Source of the DNA: Microcystis wesenbergii NRERC-220
GTDB taxonomy: Bacteria > Cyanobacteriota > Cyanobacteriia > Cyanobacteriales > Microcystaceae
DNA: 64,000 nucleotides
Reading direction: 5' to 3'
NCBI RefSeq assembly: GCF_032027425.1
Contig: NZ_JAVSJA010000001.1
Location: forward strand, 3,113,501 to 3,177,500
How positions within the stretch are numbered: the stretch's first letter is position 1; each line of letters starts with the position of its first letter. Made by a program: the position numbers and the translations under genes. The notes beneath the pieces are model-generated. The model saw only the letters and a program-made list of their open reading frames with translations, had not been told where the DNA came from and made no database searches. Below are positions 1 through 8,723 of this stretch, one piece after another.

Positions 1-453
1 ACCTTGATATTCGATCGGGTTTTGGGTGGCGATAACAAAGAAGGGTTGGGGGACCGGCCGCGCTTCTCCATCAATGGTAACTTGTTTTTCTTCCATGACT
101 TCTAGAAGTGCCGATTGGGTGCGCGGGGTGGCCCGGTTGATTTCATCGGCCAACAGGACGTTAGCAAAAGCGGGGCCGGGGATAAATTCAAATTCGCGAC
201 TGTTGGGGTTCCAGATCGTGGTTCCCGTGATATCACTGGGGAGGAGGTCAGGGGTGCATTGTACCCGTTGGAAACGACCGTTAATTGAACGCGCTAAGGA
301 TTTGGCTAACAGGGTTTTGCCGACTCCGGGGACATCTTCCAGGAGAGCGTGACCACCACTGAGCAAAGCCACCAGCACAAGGCGAATCGATTCGGTTTGG
401 CCGACGATGCTCTGGCTCAAATTTTCCATCAAAATATCAATAGCGTCTCTCAT
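1..453 (-). CDS. MoxR-family AAA+ ATPase, partial (N-terminal 151 residues)
   Basis: The gene starts with ATG at 451-453 and runs off the left edge, so only the N-terminal half of the AAA+ module is present. Visible are Walker A GVGKT (residues 43-47), Walker B LLADEIN (100-106) and sensor-1 ATQNP (142-146), in the order and spacing of MoxR ATPases. Members of this family act as chaperone-like ATPases, often helping metal insertion or complex assembly together with a VWA-domain partner; no partner is visible because the downstream side is outside the window. The family assignment is firm and the specific role is unknown. Confidence 0.9.
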   Translation of the reverse strand, partial: MRDAIDILMENLSQSIVGQTESIRLVLVALLSGGHALLEDVPGVGKTLLAKSLARSINGRFQRVQCTPDLLPSDITGTTIWNPNSREFEFIPGPAFANVLLADEINRATPRTQSALLEVMEEKQVTIDGEARPVPQPFFVIATQNPIEYQG

Positions 454-708
454 AGCACAAATGGGGTATTCTGTCAAGAAGATTAATGTTAAGTTTTTTT
501 TAATCTTAACGATTCTTTTCCTAATTTGCCCAAACTAGCGAGGAAAGTTGACAGACAATGGCGGGAAATTTTCTGCTAGGGAGCTAATCGGGGTTAGGGT
601 TGGGAGCATGAAGAAAATTAGTTAAGAATTGTTGCCAGTGGGCGAAATCAAGATTTTCAGTCGGTTCAGTCTGATAAAATCGAGAAGAATTTCTCCTAAT
701 CAGCGAAA

Positions 709-1227
709 ATGAAAGCCAGTTCGCTCGTTTTTAGTCTTGTTTTAGGAATCGCTGCCAGTACATTAACCAATAGTTTACCCGAAAATTTGACTTTCAATTC
801 TCGGAAAATATTGGCTCAAGATCAGGCTCCTTCCTGTCCCCTTCCTCCAGATCTTGCCATCACTTTTCGCAATAGTGAATGTCAGGCAATTACCCTAGAA
901 AAACCCCAGACTTTCTTCCGTTATTATAGTGACGAAAATTACAAAAAAGGTCGTTTTCTGACCACGGATCAATATACCACCAATGTGGAGGCGATCAGAA
1001 ATTTAGCCCTCGATCAAAAGTGGAATCCCCCCAATGAAGCGACCAAAGTAGTATCGGTGACTTTGCCGGCGGGAACAACGGTTTATCAAGGAATTGTTGC
1101 CCCCCAGAATCCACCTTATTGTTATTATGGTGGTGGTCAGCAAACTTTTATTAAAGACTCACGAGATGCCAATATAGAATGGGGAGAGGGGCGAGCAATA
1201 ACGGTTACATCTCTTTGGTGTCGCTAG
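709..1227 (+). CDS. Secreted protein of unknown function
   Basis: This 172-residue protein begins with a short basic start and a hydrophobic stretch (about residues 5-22) ending before LPENL, consistent with a Sec signal peptide. The mature part has four cysteines (around 43, 58, 137 and 171), compatible with two disulphides in the periplasm, and ends in SLWCR. I recognise no domain. The gene is followed after 6 bp by another small plus-strand gene, so the two are probably co-transcribed. Probably a cyanobacterial conserved hypothetical; function not assigned. Confidence 0.75.
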   Translation: MKASSLVFSLVLGIAASTLTNSLPENLTFNSRKILAQDQAPSCPLPPDLAITFRNSECQAITLEKPQTFFRYYSDENYKKGRFLTTDQYTTNVEAIRNLALDQKWNPPNEATKVVSVTLPAGTTVYQGIVAPQNPPYCYYGGGQQTFIKDSRDANIEWGEGRAITVTSLWCR

Positions 1228-1233
1228 AGTATT

Positions 1234-1506
1234 ATGGAAACGAACATGAGGGAATTAGTTCAATCGATTGACCAAGCTATTACCGTGGCCGAACAGATGC
1301 GGAAAACAGAAATATCGACTCGGATTGAGGGTTTAATTTCTGTCCTGAAAACCATCAAAAGTCAGGCGTTAGCTGGTCAATTACCACCGTCTCAAGGCAT
1401 TGTTACCCTAGGATTAGCGCGAGAAGTAGCTGATTGGATCGATTCCCTTGATTCTCCTTTATTGAAAGCGGTGGGTAAAGTGGAAAGAGAATACCAAAAA
1501 TATTAG
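1234..1506 (+). CDS. Small helical protein of unknown function
   Basis: A 90-residue, apparently soluble, mostly helical protein (heptad-like pattern in residues 5-45) with no signal peptide or cysteine. It lies 6 bp after the secreted-protein gene, and its last codons overlap by 4 bp the end of the convergent ribF gene. A second in-frame ATG four codons in (METNM) could be the real start. No family recognised. Confidence 0.6.
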   Translation: METNMRELVQSIDQAITVAEQMRKTEISTRIEGLISVLKTIKSQALAGQLPPSQGIVTLGLAREVADWIDSLDSPLLKAVGKVEREYQKY

Positions 1507-2462
1507 GAGTTGTCGGTGACAGAAGTTAGAATTAACCGAGAGCGATCGCAGTCTATCTCGATCTGATTTTTTAATCGATCGAGAGAATTAAATTTCTGTT
1601 CTGGTCGCAGGAATTGCACTAAATCCATCGTTAAAATACGATCATATACATTGCCCGACCAATCCAATAAATGGATTTCCACACTGATAGTTTTTCCCTC
1701 GATCGTGGGACGATAACCGATATTCATAACTGCCGGTAAGCGAGAAGCATCGAGATGCACCCAACCGCAATAAACCCCGAATCGCGGCAATAATTTATCG
1801 GGGGGAACCTGTAGATTAGCGGTATGAAAACCTAATGTTCTGCCCAGCTGTTGCCCGATGACCACGCGACCGGTTAAACTGTAGGGACGACCTAACATTT
1901 GCCCAGCTTGCTCAACGTTTCCCGCCGCCAAAGCTTGACGAATTAGGGAACTACTAATCCGACCCGCCCCACAGTTTTTTAAACCAACAATCTCGACTTT
2001 AATATTAAATTGAGAGGCGATCTGTAATAAATCTTCGGCTGTACCTTGACGACGATAACCGAAGTGAAAATCTTGACCAACACTAATCGATTTAGCCTGT
2101 AATTTTTCTACTAAAATCTGTTCGACAAAAGCCAAGGGAGTTAGGGAAGCTAATTCAGCAGAGAAAGGCAGTAAAACTAATTGTTTAACGCCTAAATTCT
2201 CTAAAACCTCTACCTTTTCCCCTAGAGGAGTTAATAATTGCCATTTTTCTCCCGTAAAAAATTCCCGCGGGTGGGGAGTAAAACTAACAACGGTGGGATA
2301 AGCGGGGTCATCCCGAAAAATTGGCTGTAGGACGGTTTGATGACCTAGGTGCAAACCATCAAAGTTACCAAGAGCGATCGCACTAGGGGCTAAAATACGG
2401 GCATTAGGGGAATCTACAATCCACACGCTGGCTTTAGGAACAGATACAAGAGAATAGTTCAA
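1503..2462 (-). CDS. ribF: Bifunctional riboflavin kinase / FAD synthetase
   Basis: This 319-residue protein makes FMN from riboflavin and then FAD from FMN in the cytoplasm. The N-terminal nucleotidyltransferase half shows GNFDGLHLGHQ (about residues 32-42), the adenylyl-transfer signature, and SSSLIRQAL around 170. The C-terminal flavokinase half begins at about 190 with PYSLTGRVVIGQQLGRTLGF and contains the NIGYRPT motif. Length and domain order are usual for bacterial RibF. It is convergent with the small genes at its 3' side. Two HIP1 octamers lie in or near it, as expected of resident cyanobacterial sequence. Confidence 0.95.
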   Translation of the reverse strand: MNYSLVSVPKASVWIVDSPNARILAPSAIALGNFDGLHLGHQTVLQPIFRDDPAYPTVVSFTPHPREFFTGEKWQLLTPLGEKVEVLENLGVKQLVLLPFSAELASLTPLAFVEQILVEKLQAKSISVGQDFHFGYRRQGTAEDLLQIASQFNIKVEIVGLKNCGAGRISSSLIRQALAAGNVEQAGQMLGRPYSLTGRVVIGQQLGRTLGFHTANLQVPPDKLLPRFGVYCGWVHLDASRLPAVMNIGYRPTIEGKTISVEIHLLDWSGNVYDRILTMDLVQFLRPEQKFNSLDRLKNQIEIDCDRSRLILTSVTDNS

Positions 2463-2514
2463 GCGATTAATCTTGAGTGTAGCCTTTTGATTCTATATCA
2501 ATCGGGCGATCAAG

Positions 2515-2632
2515 CCAAAAAAACGCCCCCAATTACTTGGAGTCCTTTGGAAGCTTTAGCAAATTGAACCTGAACGATCCAGGTGCGATCGGGCCGGAAT
2601 TCCCAATTAATTGCACCAGAAAGATCAGGGAA
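2515..2632 (-). pseudogene. Decayed duplicate of the rplA 3' region
   Basis: On the minus strand this stretch encodes a peptide beginning DLSGAINWEF and ending VQFAKAS, which aligns with the L1 segment from DLTGAIAEF to VQFGKAS in rplA (about 3970-4070). Immediately after it, a CTCCAA...TTGGGGG hairpin plus T-run at about 2515-2545 matches the terminator just downstream of rplA (3745-3773). The stretch between those two blocks in rplA (about 3775-3970) is missing here. It is therefore an internally deleted copy of the rplA 3' region and terminator. The open frame extending to 2869 crosses repeat DNA and is unlikely to be a gene. Confidence 0.75.
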
Positions 2633-2724
2633 ACAAGCATTCATTAATTGTTCAGTTCGTTCTTCCCTTGGTCGTCTGTGGTTGTTCTTCGTGCTTTTGT
2701 GGTTTCCCAATCTGAGCAAGCATA

Positions 2725-2857
2725 AGTAACTGGTTATAATTAAATTAAAAATTGATTTTAGGTTCGATCCCCCCTGCTCTCCTTGATAAGGTAGGGTTGA
2801 TTCATGAATCAACCCTACCCTTGATAAGGGGGGTGTCTGATAATTTTTAACGCCTAA
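2725..2857 (+). repeat. Repeat element F (copy 1) with 30-bp perfect palindrome
   Basis: This stretch matches, in opposite orientation, 22381-22487. Shared blocks are GGTTATAATTAAATTAAAAAT, TTTTAGGTTCGATCCCCCC, CCTTGATAAGG and GATAATTTTTAACGCC. This copy carries a perfect 30-bp palindrome at 2790-2819 centred on TTCATGAA. It abuts element A at 2855. Its arms can form a strong hairpin in either strand. Confidence 0.7.
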
Positions 2858-2958
2858 GTAGTCGTGCAAAATAATTTCCTAGTGAAGAAAGGCAAAAGGC
2901 AAAAGGCAAGAGGCAAGAGGTGGTTAGATATGTGTAATTAATTTTGCTTAGGTACTTA
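2855..2958. mobile_element. MITE-like element, family A (copy 1)
   Basis: Left end TAAGTAGTCGTGCAAAA and right end TTTTGCTTAGGTACTTA form imperfect terminal inverted repeats with TA at each tip. The core is a short tandem repeat (AGGCAAA units). The same ends enclose a different tandem repeat at 6570-6779. It is too short to encode a transposase. TA tips suggest mobilisation by an IS630/Tc1-type enzyme (inference). Confidence 0.7.
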
Positions 2959-3010
2959 GTAAGGTGGGCGATTTTTATACCACTTATTTTATTTATTGTG
3001 TATAATTGAG

Positions 3011-3298
3011 ATGGTGACGACTAATTTTGAATGGGATGAAGATAAAGCTAAGATAAATCTGAGAAAACACGATATTTCTTTTAATGAGGCTAAAACTGTC
3101 TTTGAAGATACCTATTCTTTGACTTTAGATGATCCTACTCATTCAATCTTAGAAGATCGTTTTTTGACAATTGGTTATTCTAGTCAAAACCGCTTGCTTT
3201 TAGTTGTTCATACTGAAAGACAAGGAAACATCAGAATCATTAGTGCTAGGAGAGTAAATAAACATGAAAGAAAAATCTATGAACAAAGTAATCAATGA
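3011..3298 (+). CDS. brnT: BrnT-family (DUF497) ribonuclease toxin
   Basis: This 95-residue protein begins MVTTNFEWDEDKAKINLRKH and contains the BrnT hallmarks: FEWDEDKA.NLRKHDISF near the N-terminus, a central DDPTHS, and a C-terminal RIISARRVNKHERKIYE. BrnT proteins are RelE-fold ribonuclease toxins neutralised by a co-transcribed antitoxin. I chose the ATG at 3011 over the upstream TTG at 2996 because it gives the normal family N-terminus. The downstream gene overlaps its 3' end by 35 bp, as in many toxin-antitoxin operons. The pair sits between miniature elements A and B downstream of rplA, a typical acquired position. Confidence 0.85.
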   Translation: MVTTNFEWDEDKAKINLRKHDISFNEAKTVFEDTYSLTLDDPTHSILEDRFLTIGYSSQNRLLLVVHTERQGNIRIISARRVNKHERKIYEQSNQ

Positions 3299-3587
3299 TC
3301 CCATCAACGATGATGAAATGTTAGATGATTATTCTGAGGTTTTAACGGAGTCTCATTTAAAAAATGCAGTGAGAGGAAAGTATGCTCGGTCTTTAGCAGA
3401 TAAAGATGCTTCTACCATTAAGATTATAGCAGAAAATGAAGAGAGATGTGTTAACATGAAAACTATTGAAGTTGAAGCATTCGTTAACAATGAAGGTCAA
3501 TTAACCGTACAAGTTCCCTCAAATTTAAAAGAAGGACAATATCATGCTGTATTGATTATAGAAGAACCCAAAAATGAAAATCAATGA
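3264..3587 (+). CDS. Antitoxin-like partner of BrnT, apparently two antitoxin segments joined
   Basis: The 107-residue product overlaps the toxin gene by 35 bp; AGGAG at 3248 supports the ATG at 3264. Residues 15-45 (DDYSEVLTESHLKNAVRGKY) resemble cyanobacterial antitoxins of DUF497 toxins. From Met65 (ATG at 3456) the sequence starts afresh as MKTIEVEAFVNNEGQLTVQV, resembling another small cyanobacterial antitoxin-like family with an internal beta-rich segment. Either this is a fusion of two antitoxins, or a second product starts at Met65. The role as antitoxin is inferred from position. Confidence 0.65.
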   Translation: MKEKSMNKVINDPINDDEMLDDYSEVLTESHLKNAVRGKYARSLADKDASTIKIIAENEERCVNMKTIEVEAFVNNEGQLTVQVPSNLKEGQYHAVLIIEEPKNENQ

Positions 3588-3591
3588 TCTT

Positions 3592-3707
3592 ATACTAAAT
3601 CCCTTGAGTATAGGCTACATATCAGGACAGGCAAAAGGCACTCTTGCAAAAGGCACTCTTGCAAAAGGGTGAATAAATAATCAGTTTTTAATAACCAGAT
3701 TTAGTAT
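3592..3707. mobile_element. MITE-like element, family B (copy 1)
   Basis: The ends ATACTAAATC and GATTTAGTAT are perfect 10-bp inverted repeats. The core holds a tandem AAAGGCACTCTTGCA repeat and GAATAAATAATCAGTTT, both shared with copy 2 at 22284-22500. It fills the gap between the antitoxin gene and the rplA terminator. Confidence 0.75.
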
Positions 3708-3744
3708 TAGAATAGTTGAAAATAAAGATAAGGAGATAAAATCC

Positions 3745-3773
3745 CAAAAAAACACCCCCAATCCCTTGGAGGC
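3745..3773 (-). terminator. Rho-independent terminator after rplA
   Basis: On the minus strand CCTCCAA and TTGGGGG (one T-G pair) form a 7-bp stem around a GGGA loop, followed by TG and seven Ts. It lies 25-53 bp past the rplA stop. A degenerate copy occurs at about 2515-2545 beside the rplA remnant. Confidence 0.75.
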
Positions 3774-3797
3774 TTTTTCAGGAAAAAATAACTGTCA

Positions 3798-4511
3798 TTA
3801 ACCTTCCGCTAATTTCAGATCCCGCAGGGCGCTAATATCCACCTGAATCGATGGCCCCATGGAGGAAGAAACGTAAACCGTGCGCCAGTAACGCCCCTTG
3901 GCCCCGGAAGGCCGGTTTCTGTCCACCGTTTCCTGTAAAGCTTTCAAATTGACTAACAGATCCTCGGCACTAAAAGAAGCTTTACCAAATTGAACGTGAA
4001 CGATCCCGGTGCGATCGGCCCGGAATTCCAATTTACCCGCTTTAAACTCAGCGATTGCCCCGGTTAAATCGGTGGTTACGGTTCCCCCTTTCGGTGAGGG
4101 CATTAAACCCCGTGGACCGAGTTGACGACCTAATTTAGCCACTTTCGGCATCATATCGGGGGTGGCGATTAACACCTCGAAATCCATCATCCCCTTGGCG
4201 ATTTCTTCGATTAATTCTTCCGAACCAACGATATCGGCCCCGGCGTTGTTCGCTTCCTGTACCTTTTCCCCGCGAGTAATGACCGCTACTCGCACCGTGC
4301 GTCCGGTTCCTTTGGGTAAACTTACCGTTGTCCGCAGTTGTTGGTCGGTATATTTAGGATCGATACCTAAACGAATATGAGCTTCGGCGGTTTCGTCGAA
4401 TTTCGCCGTCGCTAATTCCTTTAATAATGTCAGTGCCTCTAATGGCTCGTAGGCTTTATTTTCTACCTTAGCCTGGGCATCTCGCAAACGTCGTGAAACT
4501 TTTTTTACCAT
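3798..4511 (-). CDS. rplA: 50S ribosomal protein L1
   Basis: This 237-residue L1 protein binds 23S rRNA at the L1 stalk and assists release of deacylated tRNA. The conserved stretches [12 protein letters not shown] (N-terminus), [20 protein letters not shown] and [19 protein letters not shown] are all present. The open frame extends to 4613, but family alignment and an AAGGAG 8 bp upstream place the start at ATG 4511 (MVKKVSRR). It follows rplK after 55 bp in the conserved secE-nusG-rplK-rplA order. rplJ and rplL, normally next, are missing here and replaced by a terminator, mobile elements and a toxin-antitoxin pair. Confidence 0.97.
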
Positions 4512-4566
4512 CTGATTTGTTGCTCCTTGGGTAATAACGAAGCTTAACTTCTCCCCGAAATAAGAT

Positions 4567-4992
4567 TTAGTCTGAGATCTTGACACCCATATTTCTGGCC
4601 GTTCCCGCCACAATATTCATGGCCGCTTCGATGTCGTTAGCGTTAAGATCGGGCATTTTAGTCCGGGCGATTTCGCGTAATTGGTCGCGGGTAATGGTGG
4701 CGACAAATTTCTTGTTAGGTTCGTTGGAACCTCTTTCCACACCGGCCGCTTTACGGATGAGAACGGAAGCGGGGGGAGTTTTGAGGATAAAGGTAAAACT
4801 ACGATCCTCAAAAACGGAGATTTCCACAGGGATGATCATCCCGGCCTGATCGGCGGTTTTAGCGTTGTAATCTTTACAGAACGCCATAATATTTACCCCG
4901 TGTTGACCTAAAGCAGGACCGACCGGAGGAGCAGGGTTAGCCTTACCAGCAGGTAAAGCTAGTTTAATAATTGCGACGACTTTTTTAGCCAT
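4567..4992 (-). CDS. rplK: 50S ribosomal protein L11
   Basis: 141 residues, the usual L11 length. It opens [20 protein letters not shown] and carries the L11 signature near the C-terminus ([25 protein letters not shown]). L11 binds the GTPase-associated region of 23S rRNA and is required for stringent-response signalling. It starts 3 bp after the nusG stop, so translational coupling is likely. Confidence 0.97.
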
Positions 4993-4995
4993 GAT

Positions 4996-5613
4996 TTAGT
5001 TTTGTTTTTCGACTTGATTAAATTCCAATTCGACCGGGGTATCCCGACCAAAAATGGAGAGCAGGGCCTTGAGTTTGCCGCGCTCGGGACTAACTTCGAT
5101 CACTTCCCCTTCAAAGTCCTTAAATGGACCGGATAGGACCAAGATTTGATCGCCAACTTCCATATTGATTTTGACGACGGGTTCTTGAATCTGAGCTTGT
5201 TTGAAGATGCGATCGACTTCTGACATACTCAAGGGTAGCGGGGTGACGTGACCGCGGCCGCGTCCATAGTGCCGTTTTTGTTCGGCCCCGACAAAGTTGA
5301 TCACGTGGGGGGTGTTTTTTACCACCTGCCAAGCGTCATCATCCATGATCATTTTGATCAGGACATAACCGGGGAAGACTTTTTCCTCGCCGTGTTGCCG
5401 TGAACCATCCTTGCGGACTTTGACGGTGGCCGCTTGGGGAATCTGGACTTGCAGAATGCGATCGGCCACATCGAGGGTGTGGATGCGCTGTTCCAAATTA
5501 GCTTTGACCCGTTTCTCACAACCGGAAGCCACCTGCACGGCATACCAACGGGGTTTTTTCGGTAGGTCGCTAAGATTGACTTCTTCGGGAAACTGTTCTT
5601 CTTCTAGACTCAT
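4996..5613 (-). CDS. nusG: Transcription termination/antitermination factor NusG
   Basis: A 205-residue NusG with an NGN domain (residues about 22-125; RWYAVQVASGCEKRVKANLE, FPGYVLIKM) and a C-terminal KOW motif (about 148-180; VGDQILVLSGPFKDFEGEV). It binds RNA polymerase and modulates elongation and coupling to ribosomes. Its start codon overlaps the secE stop by 4 bp, showing coupled translation in the secE-nusG-rplK-rplA operon. Confidence 0.97.
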   Translation of the reverse strand: MSLEEEQFPEEVNLSDLPKKPRWYAVQVASGCEKRVKANLEQRIHTLDVADRILQVQIPQAATVKVRKDGSRQHGEEKVFPGYVLIKMIMDDDAWQVVKNTPHVINFVGAEQKRHYGRGRGHVTPLPLSMSEVDRIFKQAQIQEPVVKINMEVGDQILVLSGPFKDFEGEVIEVSPERGKLKALLSIFGRDTPVELEFNQVEKQN

Positions 5614-5846
5614 GGGAACACCTTCCCCGCACCCCAGGCAAAGAATTTATCAATCAGATAGATGAGAGTGGCTACCAAAGTCACCATTAACATCACGGCC
5701 GCTGATTCACTCAAAAGTTGCTGACGGGAAGGCCAGACGACTTTGGCGAGTTCTTCTTTGGTTTCATTGACGAATTCCTTGACCTGAAAAGAGCTTCCCT
5801 CTTTCTTGTCGCTCGTGTCTTTTTCTAGGGTTTCTTTTTTGGCCAC
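5610..5846 (-). CDS. secE: Preprotein translocase subunit SecE
   Basis: A 78-residue single-span SecE. The conserved amphipathic motif FVNETKEELAKVVWPSRQQL (about residues 25-44) precedes one membrane helix (about 47-66). SecE clamps SecY in the Sec translocon, here serving both thylakoid and plasma membranes. The charged 20-residue N-terminal extension is typical of cyanobacterial SecE. First gene of the nusG-ribosomal operon, directly downstream of trnW. Confidence 0.95.
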   Translation of the reverse strand: MAKKETLEKDTSDKKEGSSFQVKEFVNETKEELAKVVWPSRQQLLSESAAVMLMVTLVATLIYLIDKFFAWGAGKVFP

Positions 5847-5970
5847 GATCGCTACTCCTTAAAATGATACTCAAGCTATCCTTAACTTATCATTTTCACC
5901 GGACAACCCACACTAACCCCCAGACATTTAGATCATGTCTTTTGCAGTTATCGGCTTGGTGATTACCAAA

Positions 5971-6043
5971 CGCGCCCTGGAGGACTTGAACCCCCGACAT
6001 CAGGTTTTGGAGACCTGCGTTCTACCAACTGAACTAAGAGCGC
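5971..6043 (-). tRNA. trnW: tRNA-Trp (anticodon CCA)
   Basis: The reverse strand folds as a 73-nt tRNA: acceptor GCGCTCT pairs with AGGGCGC (one G-T pair), the D-arm is AGTTCAGTTGGTAGAAC, the anticodon loop is CTCCAAA and the T-arm is GGGGG-TTCAAGT-CCTCC. The discriminator is G73 and no CCA is encoded. trnW between rplS and secE is a conserved cyanobacterial arrangement. Confidence 0.95.
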
Positions 6044-6145
6044 CCATTCGCTAAACTATTTGGCTTTTTTTAAGGCCTTTATTTATTATAGCGTAGTTGT
6101 TGGCGATTGAGCAACTTTCTTGGTTAGGCTGTCGCCGGAAATTTT

Positions 6146-6508
6146 TTAGAGAGGGCGATCGAAACGTTCTTGTACCCTGGTGGCTTTGCCAACCCGATCG
6201 CGCAGATAGTAGAGTTTCGCCCGACGTACTTTACCACGACGGATGATCTTGATACTGGCAACCCGGGGCGAGTGCAGCAGGAAGACTCTTTCTACTCCCA
6301 CACCCTGGAAGACTTTGCGTACTGTAATCGTTTCGTTGATACCGCCATGGCGTTTGGCGATGACAATACCCTCGTAGGGCTGAATCCGCTCTTTATCTCC
6401 TTCGACGATTCGCACCCCTACCCGGATCGTGTCACCGACATGGATAATGGGCAGATCGCTCTTGAGATACTCGGCTTCGATTGATTTGATAATCTCTTCC
6501 GTTTTCAT
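6146..6508 (-). CDS. rplS: 50S ribosomal protein L19
   Basis: A 120-residue L19, located at the 30S/50S interface. The family stretches [31 protein letters not shown] and the C-terminal [20 protein letters not shown] are intact. It precedes trnW, secE and nusG on the minus strand in the usual cyanobacterial order; the gap of about 100 bp to trnW may hold a separate promoter. Confidence 0.97.
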   Translation of the reverse strand: MKTEEIIKSIEAEYLKSDLPIIHVGDTIRVGVRIVEGDKERIQPYEGIVIAKRHGGINETITVRKVFQGVGVERVFLLHSPRVASIKIIRRGKVRRAKLYYLRDRVGKATRVQERFDRPL

Positions 6509-6569
6509 CGGCTTTCGTAAAACTCACAATTTCCCATCATACCATATTTCTTGAGTAAAAAGGGATAGC

Positions 6570-6779
6570 TAAGTAGTCGTGCAAAATTAATTTCCTAGTC
6601 GAGACAGGAGACGGTCGTCAGGAGACGGGAGACGGGAGACGGGAGACGGGAGACGGGAGACGGGAGACGGGAGACAGCTATTAGGGATCGGATTTGAGTT
6701 TTCAGTTCACTGTTTCCTCACACCAGAAGTCTGACGGAGTAGTGGCTTAGATGTGTAATTAATTTTGCTTAGGTACTTA
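6570..6779. mobile_element. MITE-like element, family A (copy 2)
   Basis: The ends TAAGTAGTCGTGCAAAATTA and TAATTTTGCTTAGGTACTTA match copy 1 (2855-2958) and form terminal inverted repeats. The core differs: about nine GACGGGA heptamers (6609-6672) instead of AGGCAAA units. It lies in the non-coding 6509-7194 interval, together with CAGTCAC repeats (6798-6822) and a lone family-B end at 6833 (ATACTAAGTCCTGTTTAAAA). Confidence 0.75.
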
Positions 6780-7194
6780 CTAGATATCCGCCTTTTCAGT
6801 CACCAGTCACCAGTCACCAGCCACCACTATTCATACTAAGTCCTGTTTAAAAGGTATAGGAAAGTGGGGAGTGGGAAGTGGGGTGTGGGAAGTGCGGAGC
6901 GGGGAGTGGGAACTGGAGAGTCGGGAGTATTTTCAGTGAACAGTAATCAGTGAACTGAAAACTCACATCTGGTAACTGATAGGCTCTTCTGGTTTCTGTG
7001 TGGAAACGAGGTCTATACTGATAGAATATCCGCAAAATAGCCCTAAAAGTCTTGCCCGATAAGCATTTCACGATTCCATAGGCAACAATTATCACACAAA
7101 GTCGAGAAGAGCCACTGATAACTGAATTCTGCCGTGAAAACCCGATCATAAAATATCCCTTAGGATGCGAGATTAACGCAGCTAAAATTAAAGC

Positions 7195-8640
7195 CTACTT
7201 ATAGGATAACAACTTCTCAGCTAAAACCGATAAATTTAAACTATTTAAAATACGAGTTTTTATCGGTATTTTTTCATCCCAAAATATCAAGGAGTAATAA
7301 AATTCTCTACCTAGAGAAGAATTGAGAAGCTGTAAGGTTTTTTGAGCGGTATCTAAATCATCGAAGCTTAAAAAGTAAACGGTATCATCGAAAATAACGG
7401 GTTGATTTTGATAGGGTAATATCAGGTTAAAATTCAGTTTTTTATAAAGTCCAGAAATGGCGATTTTAAAAGGTGAGAAGCTGTAAAAACCCACGCCAAA
7501 TATGCAAAAGTCTGGCTGATTTTGATAAATTTTGCTCTTTCTGTCTAGAAAATAATTTTTATGATTAACTAAATATTGCCAAGTTTTTGGCGCTATATCC
7601 CTTATATTTTCTGTAGATTCACCGATAAACTTCTGAGTTACCAAAATGTATTTATTGATAACCTCTAGGCGATTTTGTGCCACATCTGAACCTTTCAGGA
7701 GAGGATAAAGATAGGTGGTTTCAATATCAACGACTTCCTTTAAACCATTGACAAAAACTCCATTAACTAACTGTAATTCCATGACTTTTGAGCAATCATG
7801 TTTAATTCCTGAACGCCATTTTTCTTGAGGATGCTTATGGTACAAATATTTTAATCTAGTAAAAGAATTTAAATCTCTGACTAGGATATTATTTTGATAA
7901 CCAATGCGCTGAAATTCTCCTTCCTCAAAACTATTGAAAACATCACAAAAGTAATTTTCTGAATGAGAATCAAATTGACAAAATAGAAGACAAGCATCTA
8001 CATTTGCTTGAAAATATTTTTGAGTATTGATCGGATAAATTGCCGAGTAAACGAGATGAATTTTGTGAGTATAGATATAGTTTAAAATTTTTCTAGATAC
8101 GGTTGTTTTACAGATAATTGCCAGATAAGCTGAACGTCGATCAAGACATTCGATGAGCTTAATTAACATCCACTCTGAAATATCAAAATTACTTGTTCCC
8201 ATCATAGCATCTAAACCATGATAGCCTTGAAAGTTGCTTTTGTGAGGTAAATTTTTTCCGTTAATAAGTCCCTGTTTTGAGTTGGTTATCCAAGGCAGAT
8301 TCCCCAAAAATAAAATATTTTCTGTCCATGGTTGAGTCAGAGAATACCAGTCACAATCAAAAAAATTCTTCTGTTCAACTTGTATTCTTTGATCTTGGGA
8401 TATTTGCCGATCTTGATTAATCTGAGTGATATAATTAGGATTAATTTCAAAGCCGAGGATTTTTTCAGTTTGTTTAAAGGTAAGTGCGGCTGCTTTTAAA
8501 AAGTTACCTATACCACAAGTTGGCTCAATAATAACATCGGGTTTAACATGAATTTGCCATAATTTTTGACAAATCTTTTCGGTTAACTCCGGGGGAGTTT
8601 GAAAGTCTCCATATTCAATTTTAACCTGAGAAGCTTGCAT
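7195..8640 (-). CDS. DNA adenine-type methyltransferase of a restriction-modification system
   Basis: This 481-residue protein has a DFQTP element at 12-16, SAM-binding motif I EPTCGIGNF (39-47), the acidic motif II end GFEIN (63-67) and a catalytic NLPW (114-117), a variant of the N6-adenine/N4-cytosine NPPY/W motif. The remaining about 350 residues should hold the target-recognition region. It would methylate a specific site to protect against its partner nuclease, encoded 83 bp upstream on the same strand. Coding sequence is clearly more AT-rich than neighbouring housekeeping genes, consistent with horizontal acquisition. The target sequence cannot be read from the protein. Confidence 0.85.
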   Translation of the reverse strand: MQASQVKIEYGDFQTPPELTEKICQKLWQIHVKPDVIIEPTCGIGNFLKAAALTFKQTEKILGFEINPNYITQINQDRQISQDQRIQVEQKNFFDCDWYSLTQPWTENILFLGNLPWITNSKQGLINGKNLPHKSNFQGYHGLDAMMGTSNFDISEWMLIKLIECLDRRSAYLAIICKTTVSRKILNYIYTHKIHLVYSAIYPINTQKYFQANVDACLLFCQFDSHSENYFCDVFNSFEEGEFQRIGYQNNILVRDLNSFTRLKYLYHKHPQEKWRSGIKHDCSKVMELQLVNGVFVNGLKEVVDIETTYLYPLLKGSDVAQNRLEVINKYILVTQKFIGESTENIRDIAPKTWQYLVNHKNYFLDRKSKIYQNQPDFCIFGVGFYSFSPFKIAISGLYKKLNFNLILPYQNQPVIFDDTVYFLSFDDLDTAQKTLQLLNSSLGREFYYSLIFWDEKIPIKTRILNSLNLSVLAEKLLSYK

Positions 8641-8723
8641 GACTAATTCTCTCTATAAATGGCTATTAATCCTTCTTCTTGACCGGCAAGATCGATTACC
8701 CTAGTATATTGTAATCTCCATTG

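Noticed and set aside
2640-2869. Upstream part of the 119-codon minus-strand open frame ending at 2510
   Set aside because: It crosses repeat F and low-complexity sequence; only the rplA-like end has meaning.
6847-7149. Minus-strand open frame of 100 codons
   Set aside because: It runs through GTGGGGAGTGGG-type low-complexity repeat DNA and a MITE end, and the product has no protein-like composition at its C-terminus.
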